From: an uncultured Muribaculaceae bacterium
GTDB taxonomy: Bacteria > Bacteroidota > Bacteroidia > Bacteroidales > Muribaculaceae
Assembly: GCA_947626355.1 (NCBI GenBank)
Contig: CANQRV010000033.1
Location: forward strand, 1 to 32,619
Length of the DNA stretch: 32,619 nucleotides
Reading direction: 5' to 3'
The notes under the pieces were generated by a model. It was given only the letters and a program-made list of their open reading frames with translations. It ran no database searches and was not told the DNA's origin. Numbering within the stretch: the first letter of the stretch is position 1; each line of letters begins with the position of its first letter. Below, in pieces: positions 24,339-32,594 of this stretch. The position numbers and the translations under genes were made by a program.

Positions 24339-26159
24339 ATGACAAGAAAACAGATCCATTTCTATCTGACCCTCCTCCTGCTGTCGCTGTCGCTCGCAGC
24401 CTACCCGGCCACCGACTACCGTCTGGGATACTGCTCGGGCAAAGTCGACACATCGGAAGGAGCGTTTTCCGTGGAGGGAAACGTCACTGTGGAGGCCGCT
24501 ATTTATCTGCCGGCCGAAACGCTCGCGCGCTTCAGGGGAGACGCCTTCAGTGGCGTGAACGCCGGGCTGGCCTCGAAACTCAACGTCCACGAAATGACGG
24601 TATGGGTGCGCGAGGGGCTTGAGCAGGCCAATCTCGCGGAGACCACCATCGACATCCGCTCGGCCCAGAAGCCACGCGACGGATGGAACAACATCGCGTT
24701 CGAGACCCCGGTGGATATCCGGGAAAATACCGGATACTACGTCGGCTACACCTTTACCCAGACAAAGACCTCCTCGGCAGTATCGGCGGTGGATGGCGAG
24801 GAGCCTGACGCGTGCTGGATAAAGACCGGAGAGGAAGGATGGAGACAACGCCCCGAAACCGGCATACTCTGCATAGAGGCCCTGATCAGCGGCGACAATC
24901 TCCCCACCGATGACCTGCGTCTCATATCCGCGTCCCTCTCCCGGGCATACTGTGTGGCGGGAGAGCCGGCGAGGGTAATCTACGAAATCCGCAACGAGGG
25001 AATCAACACAGTGGACTCCTACGTGCTCGAGATCACGGCCTCCGGCACTGATTTCCATGCGGAGAAGCAGGTGAGCCAGACCCTCAATTACGGAGTGTCG
25101 AGAAACTATACGGAAGAGATCTCCCTCGACGGTCTTGAACCGGGCAGGGAATATGACCTCGAGATATCAGTGGCAGCTCCCAACGGCAATGCAGACACCA
25201 TGCCCGACGACAACAGCGTTGTCATCAAAAGCGTCCCGGTGATATCGGCGGTGTTTCCGAGAACGGTGCTGCTCGAGGAGTTCACCACTGAGCGATGCTC
25301 CAACTGTCCTGCCGCCGCACAGACAATCCAGGACATGATATCGATGATGACCGATGAGCAGAAGGCCAGGTTTGTGATGGTATGCCATCATTCAGGATAT
25401 TATGAGGATCCCTTCACACTGGAATGCGACCGGGAATATGAATGGTTTTACAACGACAACGGCTCCACCTATGCACCGGCGTTCATGCTCGACAGGGAGG
25501 AGGAAAGCGGAAGCCGGATCAAGACCCCCGTGTTTATGAATCTTCCGGCCAATGACTTCCTGTATAAGGTGTCGTCGGCACAGGATGTTCCGGCCCTCTA
25601 CAGCATCGGGCTCGACGGCATCCATGACCCAGAGCTTCGCACAGTGACGTTGGAAATCAAGGGAGAGACGGTGCTGAGGATGTTTTCTGACCCGCGTATC
25701 ACAGTGTATCTGACCGAGAATAACGTGGGGGCGAGCGAAAGAGGACAGGCCGGCGCCGGCACCGGCTACATACACAATCATGTGGAAAGAGCCTACAACG
25801 CCACGTGGGGAGAGTCGCCCGAATGGGACGGAGACAGCTACTCCTACAGCTGCACCCTCACCTATCCGGAAGGATGCAGCCCGGAGGAGATGCATGTGGT
25901 GGCCTTCATATCCAATTACGATCCGCAGAGCCCGGTGGCATGCGGGATAGGCAATGTAGCCTCATCAAGCCTCACGGATCTCAAGCCCTCGGCCGTGGCG
26001 GATATGAATGACGACATGCCCCTGACTATAGAACTGCGAGACATGCAGGGAACGCTGATCAACAAAACCGGAGAGACCTCCGGCCTTCAGCATGGTGTGT
26101 ATTTAATCATCAAAAGAGGACAGGAAAAGACCACTGTCTCGAAAGTAATGGTGAAATAA
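24339..26159 (+). CDS. Omp28-family protein with CxxC motif and T9SS C-terminal domain
   Basis: A 606-residue exported protein. The signal peptide is about 1-24. Residues about 28-185 form a beta-sandwich resembling choice-of-anchor modules. A CARDB/Ig-like domain lies at about 195-300 (RVIYEIRNEGINTVDSYVLEI). The Omp28/thioredoxin-like domain (about 305-540) begins VLLEEFTTER and carries Cys320-S-N-Cys323, then VCHHSGYYEDPF and YAPAFMLDR. The C-terminal 45 residues resemble a short T9SS domain (ELRDMQGTLI, LQHGVYLIIK, KVMVK). It is the partner of the upstream giant protein, as the Omp28-like gene at 14041-15954 is on the other side. Its exact chemistry is unknown; the CxxC may act as a redox site or a structural disulfide. 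Confidence 0.85.
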   Translation: MTRKQIHFYLTLLLLSLSLAAYPATDYRLGYCSGKVDTSEGAFSVEGNVTVEAAIYLPAETLARFRGDAFSGVNAGLASKLNVHEMTVWVREGLEQANLAETTIDIRSAQKPRDGWNNIAFETPVDIRENTGYYVGYTFTQTKTSSAVSAVDGEEPDACWIKTGEEGWRQRPETGILCIEALISGDNLPTDDLRLISASLSRAYCVAGEPARVIYEIRNEGINTVDSYVLEITASGTDFHAEKQVSQTLNYGVSRNYTEEISLDGLEPGREYDLEISVAAPNGNADTMPDDNSVVIKSVPVISAVFPRTVLLEEFTTERCSNCPAAAQTIQDMISMMTDEQKARFVMVCHHSGYYEDPFTLECDREYEWFYNDNGSTYAPAFMLDREEESGSRIKTPVFMNLPANDFLYKVSSAQDVPALYSIGLDGIHDPELRTVTLEIKGETVLRMFSDPRITVYLTENNVGASERGQAGAGTGYIHNHVERAYNATWGESPEWDGDSYSYSCTLTYPEGCSPEEMHVVAFISNYDPQSPVACGIGNVASSSLTDLKPSAVADMNDDMPLTIELRDMQGTLINKTGETSGLQHGVYLIIKRGQEKTTVSKVMVK

Positions 26160-26200
26160 GGACGCGGCTATTATCCATAACCCACACCATGCAGAGTGCG

Positions 26201-26232
26201 GAGGGCCGGGGGAATTCCCCCGGCCCTCTTTT
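26201..26232. terminator. Bidirectional terminator after the second Omp28-like gene
   Basis: A perfect 28-base palindrome (GAGGGCCGGGGGAA with its complement, centred on AATT) is followed by TTTT. It lies 41 bases past the stop at 26159 and faces the decayed leftward gene ending at 26288. Confidence 0.88.
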
Positions 26233-26287
26233 CGTCAGCCGTCAGTCAATGGCTTACCGCCATTCCGACTGTGCCGGAGTCGTGGCG

Positions 26288-26980
26288 TCATAGCGCCAGC
26301 TTGATGCCGCGGCCGTCTATGTTGATGATATACAGTCCGTGGCCGAGCGAGGAGATGTCGGCGGTCGGGGTTGTGATGTCCATAACCTTCACTCCTCCTG
26401 CCGTATAGATGGCGCCGGAGGCGATAGCGTAAGTATCCTCTATACGCCATGTCAGGTCGTCGGGGAACTGACCGTCTTCGAAATCATAAATGAGTGCCGG
26501 GGCCTGCTCCACTACAAAGAATTCTTTCTCAACGGTGTTGTTGTCGAAGTTATTGTCGCTGGGATGCGACACCTCTGCCTTCATGATGTGCCTGCCATCG
26601 CCCAGGCCGGCGAGGGCGTTCTCGAATGTCACGTCCTTCTTCGAGAGGATGTTGACCGTCACCTCCTGAGAAGCAACCTCTTTGCCGTCGACAGAGAGCT
26701 TGACGCCGACTCCATGAAAGTGTCGTTTGAGATATTGTCGAGGTCTACGAGGACATTGGTCATGGCTTCCGGAACGGGAGCGTCGCCCCAGCAGACTCTC
26801 CCCCACGTGCTCGGTCACAGGCTCGCCGCCGTTGACGGTGTAGCAGACATCGAAGCCGTCGACGGGGATGTCGGCATAGTTTTTAATCCTCACCGTGATG
26901 CTTTCCTGGCCGAGACCTTCGGCAGAGACAGGCGAGATGATCTGGGCCACGCCTATATCGCGTGGGTTCTCCACGGCCAC
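26288..26980 (-). pseudogene. Decayed C-terminal fragment of a T9SS surface protein
   Basis: The frame encodes a CARDB/Ig-like repeat (DIGVAQIISPVS, ESITVRIKNYADIPVDGFDVCYTVNGGEPVTEHVGESL), a second one (VKLSVDGKEVASQEVTV, PSDNNFDNNTVEKEF) and a T9SS-like tail (ADISSLGHGLYIINIDGRG). Between them (about 26720-26800) the protein turns into arginine-rich nonsense, while the neighbouring frame reads sensibly as WGDAPVPEAMTNVLVDLDNISND; two compensating frameshifts explain this. A TAG lies directly upstream of the GTG at 26980, so there is no signal peptide. It is the 3' remnant of a gene like its neighbours, cut off by the IS remnant at 26995. Confidence 0.72.
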
Positions 26981-26994
26981 GAGCTACACTGAGT

Positions 26995-27653
26995 TCATAT
27001 GAAGGCGCCATTTGTCGGCTGTATCACGGTGACGTTATCGGGACTGTAACCCTGGTAGCCGGTATCCTGCTGAAGAATGCATTCATAGGGAAAGGAATAC
27101 ATCTCATCGGCGATACGCTTGTCGTGCATCTTTCCCTCCACAGTGAGGCTGGCAAAGAGGATAAATCCTGCCATACAGGTGATTACCGCGTTCTTGACGG
27201 TATGCTTCTTCTTTTGCCGCTGTAGTGCTCCTTCTGAAGATCAGGGTCGGAGGGTCTCGGAATCTCGCGTTCTGTCCCATCATGAATGAGTTCATGCACG
27301 ACAGCATCGCCCCCTCGCTCATCGAGAAGTCGCTTGAATGCCTCGACATCGGAAGCCGGAAGCATCCCCGCATCCCCGGTCGCATTGCGGAGTATCTCCG
27401 TCAGGGTGTGAATCCATTGCCCGCACTGCTGCTGGCTCATATCGAAACATGCCGCATGATAGCTCTGAAGAGGGTTGTTCTTCAAATAGACAAGTATGAA
27501 AAACAGCCGTTCCTCAACCGTGGGAAGCGGACTGTTGGACTGAATTGTATGGGAACGCTTTCTTGCAACCTTTTTGCCTTTGACATCATGCCATCGGAAG
27601 TATTCGTCATGGGATTCAGTGAAGTTGCGCGCGTATGTGCGTAAATATAACAA
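26995..27653 (-). mobile_element. Truncated IS transposase (HTH_Tnp_4 / DDE_Tnp_4 type)
   Basis: The first frame (27653-27183) encodes a helix-turn-helix region (TVEERLFFILVYLKNNPLQ, SYHAACFDMSQQQCGQWIHTL) and the first catalytic Asp in IHDGTEREIPRPSDPDLQKEHYSGK. A -1 shift at GGCAAAAGAAGAAG continues the protein as KKKHTVKNAVITCMAGFILF, LTVEGKMHDKRIADE and QQDTGYQG (second Asp), up to DNVTVIQPT. The C-terminal third with the catalytic Glu is missing and the frame stops at 26995. The only start is a TTG, so the 5' end is probably also incomplete. This resembles the Bacteroidetes IS5-like transposases. It is dead as a transposase. Confidence 0.78.
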
Positions 27654-27743
27654 TTTAAGAATGTTTAATGTCTAGTTTATAGATTGACGGATGCAACTGT
27701 AAGCAATTAATCAATGCAATCCAAACAATATTTCTGAAAAGAA

Positions 27744-29699
27744 TCAGTTGAGGAGGGTGACGGAGCCGCCGTTGGGGACTATCTTCAATTTCAGCTTGCC
27801 GCCTTTTACCTTCACGACTTTCTTCTCGAGCTTCTGAAGGTCAGAGGTGTCGGTGTAGAGCACTGCCCTATCGGCGGAGGTGCCGAGAGCGGCAAGGTCG
27901 ACCATCACTTCCACAGGCTCCGACATGGCGTTGACGGCAGCCACATACCAGCGGGAGCCGTGACGACGGGCCATCACGACATAGCGGCCGGGATAGCCGT
28001 CGATAAATCGGATGTCGTCCCATGTCGTGGGCACTTCCTTCATGAATTCGATAGCCTCGACGGGCGCATCGGTAAGATTGTTGGGCGCGAGGGCGAAGTT
28101 CTGCACGGGATTCTGATAAAGCACTGCGGTGGCGAGCTGGAAGGCATCGCCCGTGCGACGCAGGGAGCCTCCGTCGTTTCCCTTGTTGAGGCGACGGTTG
28201 AGCACCGTGCCCCCGAACTCCAGCGAAGCCACGGCATTGCGCATGAAGGGATAGAGAGTGGCCTGATTGGCCTCGAGGTCGCAGAAGTCCTGGGAGAAGA
28301 CAAGATTTTCCGAAGCGAGAGCAGCCTCGGCACCCACGAAATTGGGATACATGCGCTCCCAGCCGCGAGGCAGCGTGCAGCCGTGGAAGATGACGTCGAT
28401 GCCGTAGTCGGCGGCATCGCTGAGGATATCCTCATAGAGGCGCATCGTCTCCTGCTTGTCGCCGCCGAAGAAATCCACCTTTATGTTGCGCACTCCGTTG
28501 TCGCGGAGCCATTTCATCTCCTTCTTGCGCACGACGGGGCGGTCCATGTGGTTGACGGGGCTCTGCTCGATATCATTCCAATGGCCCGAAGAGGAGTACC
28601 AGAGAATCACATTGACACCCTTCGAGCGGGCATACTTTATAAGGTCGGCCATGCGGTCGCGCCCTATGTTGCGGTCCCACCAGTTGTCGACGAGCACATT
28701 GTCGTAGCCCATCTCGGCGGCGAGGTCGATAAACTTCACCTGGTCGTCGTAGTTGATGCTGCCGTCCTGCCAGAGAAGCCAGCTCCAGGTGCCCTTGCCT
28801 GGACGCGCCGGTTCGGCCACCTCATAGCGGGGCTCTACCACACTCCAGGGCACCACAGTCTCCACCACCGGGGCGAGAGTCTCCCCTACCGTTATGGTTC
28901 GCCACGGGGTCTTGCCCGGAAGCGCGATGCCAGGGGCGGCCGTGCCGTTACCGTTGTTCTCCTCCGGCATCGGATACTCTATCGAGAATAAAGAGCCATC
29001 GAAGTCTCCGAGCCGCGAGCCGCAATAGTAGCCGTCGACTCCGGTCTCGTTGAGGAGCACCCAGGCATCGCCCTCCCCACCAACATTAAAGAGCACGGGA
29101 AACGTGAAACCGTGGCCATACTGCGACTTCTGATCCAAAGGAGCCTCCACGATATGGAATTCCTCATAGCTGGGCTTCGTGCGCTTCCATCCAATCATGG
29201 GATCGCTCTGCGGAGTGGCCGTGATCTTCGAGCCCTCAGGGAAACAGAAAGCGGTGTTCTCGCGCTCAATGACAGCGGCTCGCTTCTCCCCCTGTGCAGG
29301 TATGATGTAACGGAAAGCGATATCATTGTCGGCCACCTCCCATTCCACGCCCATCTCTCGTCCATCGGCGCCTTTGAAAGTCGTGGTCTGATGAGTGGCG
29401 TGCCAGTCGACGCGGCTGCGCTTGATCCTGTCCTGGCCGAAGCTGCGGCGCACGGTGTCGGCCACCGAAGACTCGAGACCGAGACCGTAAGTGAAGTCCA
29501 TGCCGTCGGCCATTCGGAAACCGAGGGGCGACCGGCCGAGAATCTCACGTCCGCGATAATCCACAGTATAATAAGGAGTGCCATCGGCATCAGCATCAAC
29601 AGTCACCACGAGAGAGCCGGAGGGGCTTGAGATGCGGGTAGACGCCAGGAGGGCCGGAGCAGCCAGCGTCATCACGAGAATGGAAGTTATCTTTTTCAT
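27744..29699 (-). CDS. Glycoside hydrolase family 97
   Basis: A 651-residue exported enzyme with a signal peptide at about 1-19. The N-terminal super-sandwich (about 22-290) contains TRISSPSGSLVVTVDAD and WEVADNDIAFRY. The (beta/alpha)8 barrel (about 300-560) contains TWSWLLWQDGSINYDDQ, DNVLVDNWWD and IKVDFFGGDKQ, and the C-terminal beta domain ends VPNGGSVTLLN. Asp409 in IKVDF fits the nucleophile of retaining GH97 alpha-galactosidases, unlike inverting SusB-type alpha-glucosidases, which use a Glu base elsewhere. The activity is therefore probably alpha-galactosidase; this is inferred from one motif. The ATG at 29699 gives the signal peptide; a GTG three codons upstream is an alternative. 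It is divergent from the GH43 gene at 29800, with a shared promoter region. Periplasmic or surface location is expected. Confidence 0.92.
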   Translation of the reverse strand: MKKITSILVMTLAAPALLASTRISSPSGSLVVTVDADADGTPYYTVDYRGREILGRSPLGFRMADGMDFTYGLGLESSVADTVRRSFGQDRIKRSRVDWHATHQTTTFKGADGREMGVEWEVADNDIAFRYIIPAQGEKRAAVIERENTAFCFPEGSKITATPQSDPMIGWKRTKPSYEEFHIVEAPLDQKSQYGHGFTFPVLFNVGGEGDAWVLLNETGVDGYYCGSRLGDFDGSLFSIEYPMPEENNGNGTAAPGIALPGKTPWRTITVGETLAPVVETVVPWSVVEPRYEVAEPARPGKGTWSWLLWQDGSINYDDQVKFIDLAAEMGYDNVLVDNWWDRNIGRDRMADLIKYARSKGVNVILWYSSSGHWNDIEQSPVNHMDRPVVRKKEMKWLRDNGVRNIKVDFFGGDKQETMRLYEDILSDAADYGIDVIFHGCTLPRGWERMYPNFVGAEAALASENLVFSQDFCDLEANQATLYPFMRNAVASLEFGGTVLNRRLNKGNDGGSLRRTGDAFQLATAVLYQNPVQNFALAPNNLTDAPVEAIEFMKEVPTTWDDIRFIDGYPGRYVVMARRHGSRWYVAAVNAMSEPVEVMVDLAALGTSADRAVLYTDTSDLQKLEKKVVKVKGGKLKLKIVPNGGSVTLLN

Positions 29700-29732
29700 G
29701 TGTTTCACTATCAGTTGTCAGGTTTTATAGGG

Positions 29733-29770
29733 CAAAGATACTCAAAAACCGTTAAAAATTGATAACTTTG
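29733..29770. promoter_or_regulatory. Back-to-back -7 boxes for the divergent GH97 and GH43 genes
   Basis: On the minus strand TATCTTTG (29740-29733) serves GH97; on the plus strand TAACTTTG (29763-29770) serves GH43. Both match TAnnTTTG, but neither has TTTG at the proper distance upstream, which suggests activator dependence. The leaders would be about 30 bases each. Confidence 0.5.
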
Positions 29771-29799
29771 CAAAACAAAAACCTTAATCGAACACGGAT

Positions 29800-31437
29800 A
29801 TGAGACTATCGAGAAACGTAATCGCAGCGGCCACGATAGCTATGGCCTGTCAGGGAGCAGTCTGGGCGCTGGGCAACGGAGGCTCCGATGCCCAGCAGAA
29901 GAGGCTTGAGTCACACCTGCGCATAGCGCGCGACTTCGCGACCAACAGCGACTATGCCGGCAAAGAGACCTTCAGGAAGGCCATCACACTCGCCGAGCAG
30001 GTGAACGCCAACCCGGCGTCAGGCGACAAAGAGAGGCAACAGGCCCTCGAGGCGCTAAAGAAGGCGTCGAAGGAATATCTCGCCAACCGCCCCGGCGAAT
30101 GGGTGAGGATCAAGAACGGAAAGATGTGGACCGACGACCGCGGGCGCGAGGTGCAGGCCCACGGTGCCGGCTTCATACTGCTCAACGACACCTACTACAT
30201 GATCGGCGAAGACCGCTCCGACAAGTGGCGTCCCGACGTGAACATGTATTCATCGAAAGACCTGAAGAACTGGAAATTCGAGAACAAAATCATCGCCAAC
30301 GAGAAGACACACCCGGAGCTGGGCTCGACACGCATGATCGAGAGGCCGAAGCTCTTCTTCAACGACTCCACAGGACAGTTCGTGGTGTGGTGTCACTGGG
30401 AGGCGCGCGACTACAGCGCCTCGGAAGCCGGAGTCTTCGTGAGCGACTCCGTGGCCGGCGACTACACCTTCCACAGCGGGGGACGTCCCCTCGGCATCAA
30501 GAGCCGCGACTGCAACATCTTCCTCGACGACGACGGCACCGCCTATTTCATCTCGACCATCGAGGAGAACACCGACCTCGGTCTCTTCCGCCTCTCCGAC
30601 GACTATCTTGAGCCGGTAGACTACACAGTGCTCTTCCCCGGCGACCGCCGCGAGGCACCGGCCATCGCGCGCAAAGGCGACCGCTATTATATGCTATCCT
30701 CGGCATGCACAGGATGGGACCCGAATCCCGCCAACCTCTCCTACACAGATACCCTGACCAAGGGATGGAGCCCGCTCCACAAAGTGGGCAATCCGATAGC
30801 CTTCGACACCCAGGCCGCCTCCATCATCAAAGTGGAGGGATCGAAAGACACCACTTATCTATATATAGGCGACCGCTGGCAGGATCCCAACCTTCCGGAG
30901 TCGAAGACCATCATCTTCCCGATATCCTTCACCGATACCGACTGCGCGTTCAACTACGTGCCGGAGTTCGACATCAACTTCGCCACCGGCGAATGGCGCC
31001 CTGTAGACCTGCGCGAGGGGATGGCCGACCGCAGCGGCTGGAAGGTCATAGAGTCAAGTGGCGAGAAAGCCGGCAATCCAGTCGGCAACATATTCGACGG
31101 CGACCTCACGACTATCTGGATCGACGAAGCCGCCACACCGACCGCGGAAGGAGAGGATGCCATACAGTATTTCGTGATAGACGCCGGGAAACCTGTGGCC
31201 TACAAAGGATTCAGGGCAACGCCGCGCAGCGACGCCGGCAGTTCGGAAGGACTTGTAAGAAAATATCGTCTGGAAACAAGCGCCGACGGGAAGAAATGGG
31301 CAACGGTGTCGGAGGGCGACTGGCTCCCCTATTGGACGTACGTAGACACAGATCCGGAATCGGCGAGATATTTCAGATTCTCATCGCTCGGCAACCACTC
31401 CACCTCGCTTGCCGAATTCGACCTGATAGCACAATAA
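29800..31437 (+). CDS. Glycoside hydrolase family 43-like enzyme with F5/8-type C-terminal module
   Basis: A 545-residue exported enzyme. The signal peptide is about 1-23, then a helical spacer (about 30-95, FRKAITLAEQVNANP, ALEALKKASKEYLANRP). The five-bladed propeller (about 100-405) starts WVRIKNGKMWTDDRGREVQAHGAG and includes YYMIGEDRS, MIERPKLFFN, SRDCNIFLDDDGTAYFISTIEEN and EAPAIARKGDRYYMLSSACTGWDPN. These blades resemble the exo-1,3-galactanase-type GH43 subfamilies (24 and 34). A discoidin/F5/8-type (CBM32-like) sugar-binding domain occupies about 415-545 (GNPVGNIFDGDLTTIW, YRLETSADGKKWATV). With GH97 next door, a role in galactose-containing glycans such as arabinogalactan side chains is plausible. 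A strong terminator follows. Confidence 0.85.
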   Translation: MRLSRNVIAAATIAMACQGAVWALGNGGSDAQQKRLESHLRIARDFATNSDYAGKETFRKAITLAEQVNANPASGDKERQQALEALKKASKEYLANRPGEWVRIKNGKMWTDDRGREVQAHGAGFILLNDTYYMIGEDRSDKWRPDVNMYSSKDLKNWKFENKIIANEKTHPELGSTRMIERPKLFFNDSTGQFVVWCHWEARDYSASEAGVFVSDSVAGDYTFHSGGRPLGIKSRDCNIFLDDDGTAYFISTIEENTDLGLFRLSDDYLEPVDYTVLFPGDRREAPAIARKGDRYYMLSSACTGWDPNPANLSYTDTLTKGWSPLHKVGNPIAFDTQAASIIKVEGSKDTTYLYIGDRWQDPNLPESKTIIFPISFTDTDCAFNYVPEFDINFATGEWRPVDLREGMADRSGWKVIESSGEKAGNPVGNIFDGDLTTIWIDEAATPTAEGEDAIQYFVIDAGKPVAYKGFRATPRSDAGSSEGLVRKYRLETSADGKKWATVSEGDWLPYWTYVDTDPESARYFRFSSLGNHSTSLAEFDLIAQ

Positions 31438-31454
31438 CTAAACCGCTTGATGAA

Positions 31455-31500
31455 AGCCAGAGCCTCCGGATGCAGCTGCATCCGGAGGCTCGGCTTTTTA
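31455..31500 (+). terminator. Rho-independent terminator of the GH43 gene
   Basis: A 15-bp perfect stem (GAGCCTCCGGATGCA with its complement, 31460-31491) is extended by AGCC/GGCT and followed by TTTTTA. It begins 18 bases after the stop codon. Confidence 0.92.
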
Positions 31501-31578
31501 GATCATAGTGCTGTTCCAATAAACAAAAACAATCATGACTTGCAAACAGAGCAGGCTATAAATCTGTAAGGTCCAATA

Positions 31579-31609
31579 AATATTTGCGTTTCTCAATATT
31601 TGGTTTCTC
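31579..31609. repeat. Tandem AATATTTG(C)GTTTCTC repeat
   Basis: AATATTTGCGTTTCTC (31579-31594) is followed directly by AATATTTGGTTTCTC (31595-31609), one base shorter. It lies in the AT-rich gap between the GH43 terminator and the NlpC/P60 gene. Nothing else is seen in this gap. Confidence 0.5.
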
Positions 31610-31666
31610 TATATTTATATGCCTATACTGATTGGTCCTATATAATATATGCGTGGTATGTCGCCA

Positions 31667-32281
31667 TCATTCGATGATGCGTCGGGCGCCGAGATAGCGG
31701 CCTTCATAATAACCCTTGCAGTCGTCGACCTTGATGCCGGTGCGGGCTGCATGGATAAACTTGAAATCGCCGGTCTGGGGGTCAGCGCTGACCACGATTC
31801 CCACATGGCCTACGCTGCTTCCGCTACGACGGCTCGTAAAGAAGACGAGGTCGCCGGTCTGAAGCTTCTTACGCTCCACGGGGCGACCCTGGGTGTACTG
31901 GGCCTTGGAGGATGAGCTGAGCGAATATCCGAACTGACGATAGACGTAGCTCGAGAATCCGGAGCAGTCGAAAGTCGAGGGGCCCTTGGAGCCGGCGCGG
32001 TATCGCTTGCCGAGATGAGTACGGGCCTCCTTGATGAGGTCGTTGGCAAGGGTAAGACCCTCAGCGGAGAGCGAGCCCTCGCTGGCGACGGCCGCCTCCC
32101 GGCGTGCCACGTCTTCCTTGAGACGGTCGGAAATCACCGTCATGTCGAGACGCGACTTCACATTGGCGAGCTGGTCCTTATGTGCTTTGGAATGGAGCGA
32201 CCTCATCGACGGCGACTGCGCGGCGGCGCCGAAAGAGGCGGCGACTATCATCATTATAGGGAGAATATGTCGGAAAATCAT
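31667..32281 (-). CDS. NlpC/P60 family cell-wall peptidase
   Basis: A 204-residue exported protein with signal peptide 1-22 (ASFGAAAQ). A helical segment (about 25-85) leads to the NlpC/P60 domain (about 85-204). The triad is present: Cys106 in FDCSGFSSYVY, His159 in GHVGIVV and His177 in FIHAART. GDLVFF is also conserved. Family members cut peptidoglycan stem peptides, typically between D-Glu and the diamino acid, in growth or recycling. The frame is open upstream to 32377, but only the ATG at 32281 gives a signal peptide at the N-terminus. It is a single gene with its own promoter. Confidence 0.92.
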   Translation of the reverse strand: MIFRHILPIMMIVAASFGAAAQSPSMRSLHSKAHKDQLANVKSRLDMTVISDRLKEDVARREAAVASEGSLSAEGLTLANDLIKEARTHLGKRYRAGSKGPSTFDCSGFSSYVYRQFGYSLSSSSKAQYTQGRPVERKKLQTGDLVFFTSRRSGSSVGHVGIVVSADPQTGDFKFIHAARTGIKVDDCKGYYEGRYLGARRIIE

Positions 32282-32346
32282 TATTCTGGTGGTTGGGTTG
32301 TCGGGGTATATACATTGCCGGAGCCCCCTGGTGAAAACCGGCGAAA

Positions 32347-32378
32347 CAAAATTAATAAAAAAAGTCGAGGGCAACAAT
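32347..32378 (-). promoter_or_regulatory. Predicted promoter of the NlpC/P60 gene
   Basis: Read leftward, ATTG (32378-32375; one mismatch to TTTG), 20 bases, then TAATTTTG (32354-32347). Transcription would start near 32341, with a leader of about 60 bases. Between 32379 and 32544 I see only a small hairpin, CACAGA/TCTGTG, and no gene. Confidence 0.5.
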
Positions 32379-32544
32379 CGGCAACGCCCGAAAGATGAGG
32401 CTTTTAAGATAATTTATTATTTGGCACACAGACCGGAAATCTGTGCACAAAGCGCCATATCAGCCAAATTATCAAGGGTATAAGCCACAAGCGCAGCCGC
32501 GATGCGCCAAAATGGCCAAAGAGGGATATGCCGATTTATAAAAA

Positions 32545-32594
32545 TGTCTAGTCCTGAAAAATCTTGACTAAAAAGTTAAAGATTTTAACGGACA
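32545..32594 (+). other. Possible left end of an insertion sequence, with leader hairpin
   Basis: The stretch starts TGTCTAGTCC and contains AAAATCTT (32558-32565) paired with AAGATTTT (32579-32586). It leads directly into a short open frame beginning at 32595. The TGTCTAG start and the close ATG resemble ends of Bacteroidetes IS3-like elements as I remember them, but the rest of the element is outside the window. Confidence 0.3.

Noticed and set aside
27669-27676. TGTCTAGT as an IS terminal repeat matching 32545
   Set aside because: Only eight bases agree and the sequence diverges at once; chance is likely.
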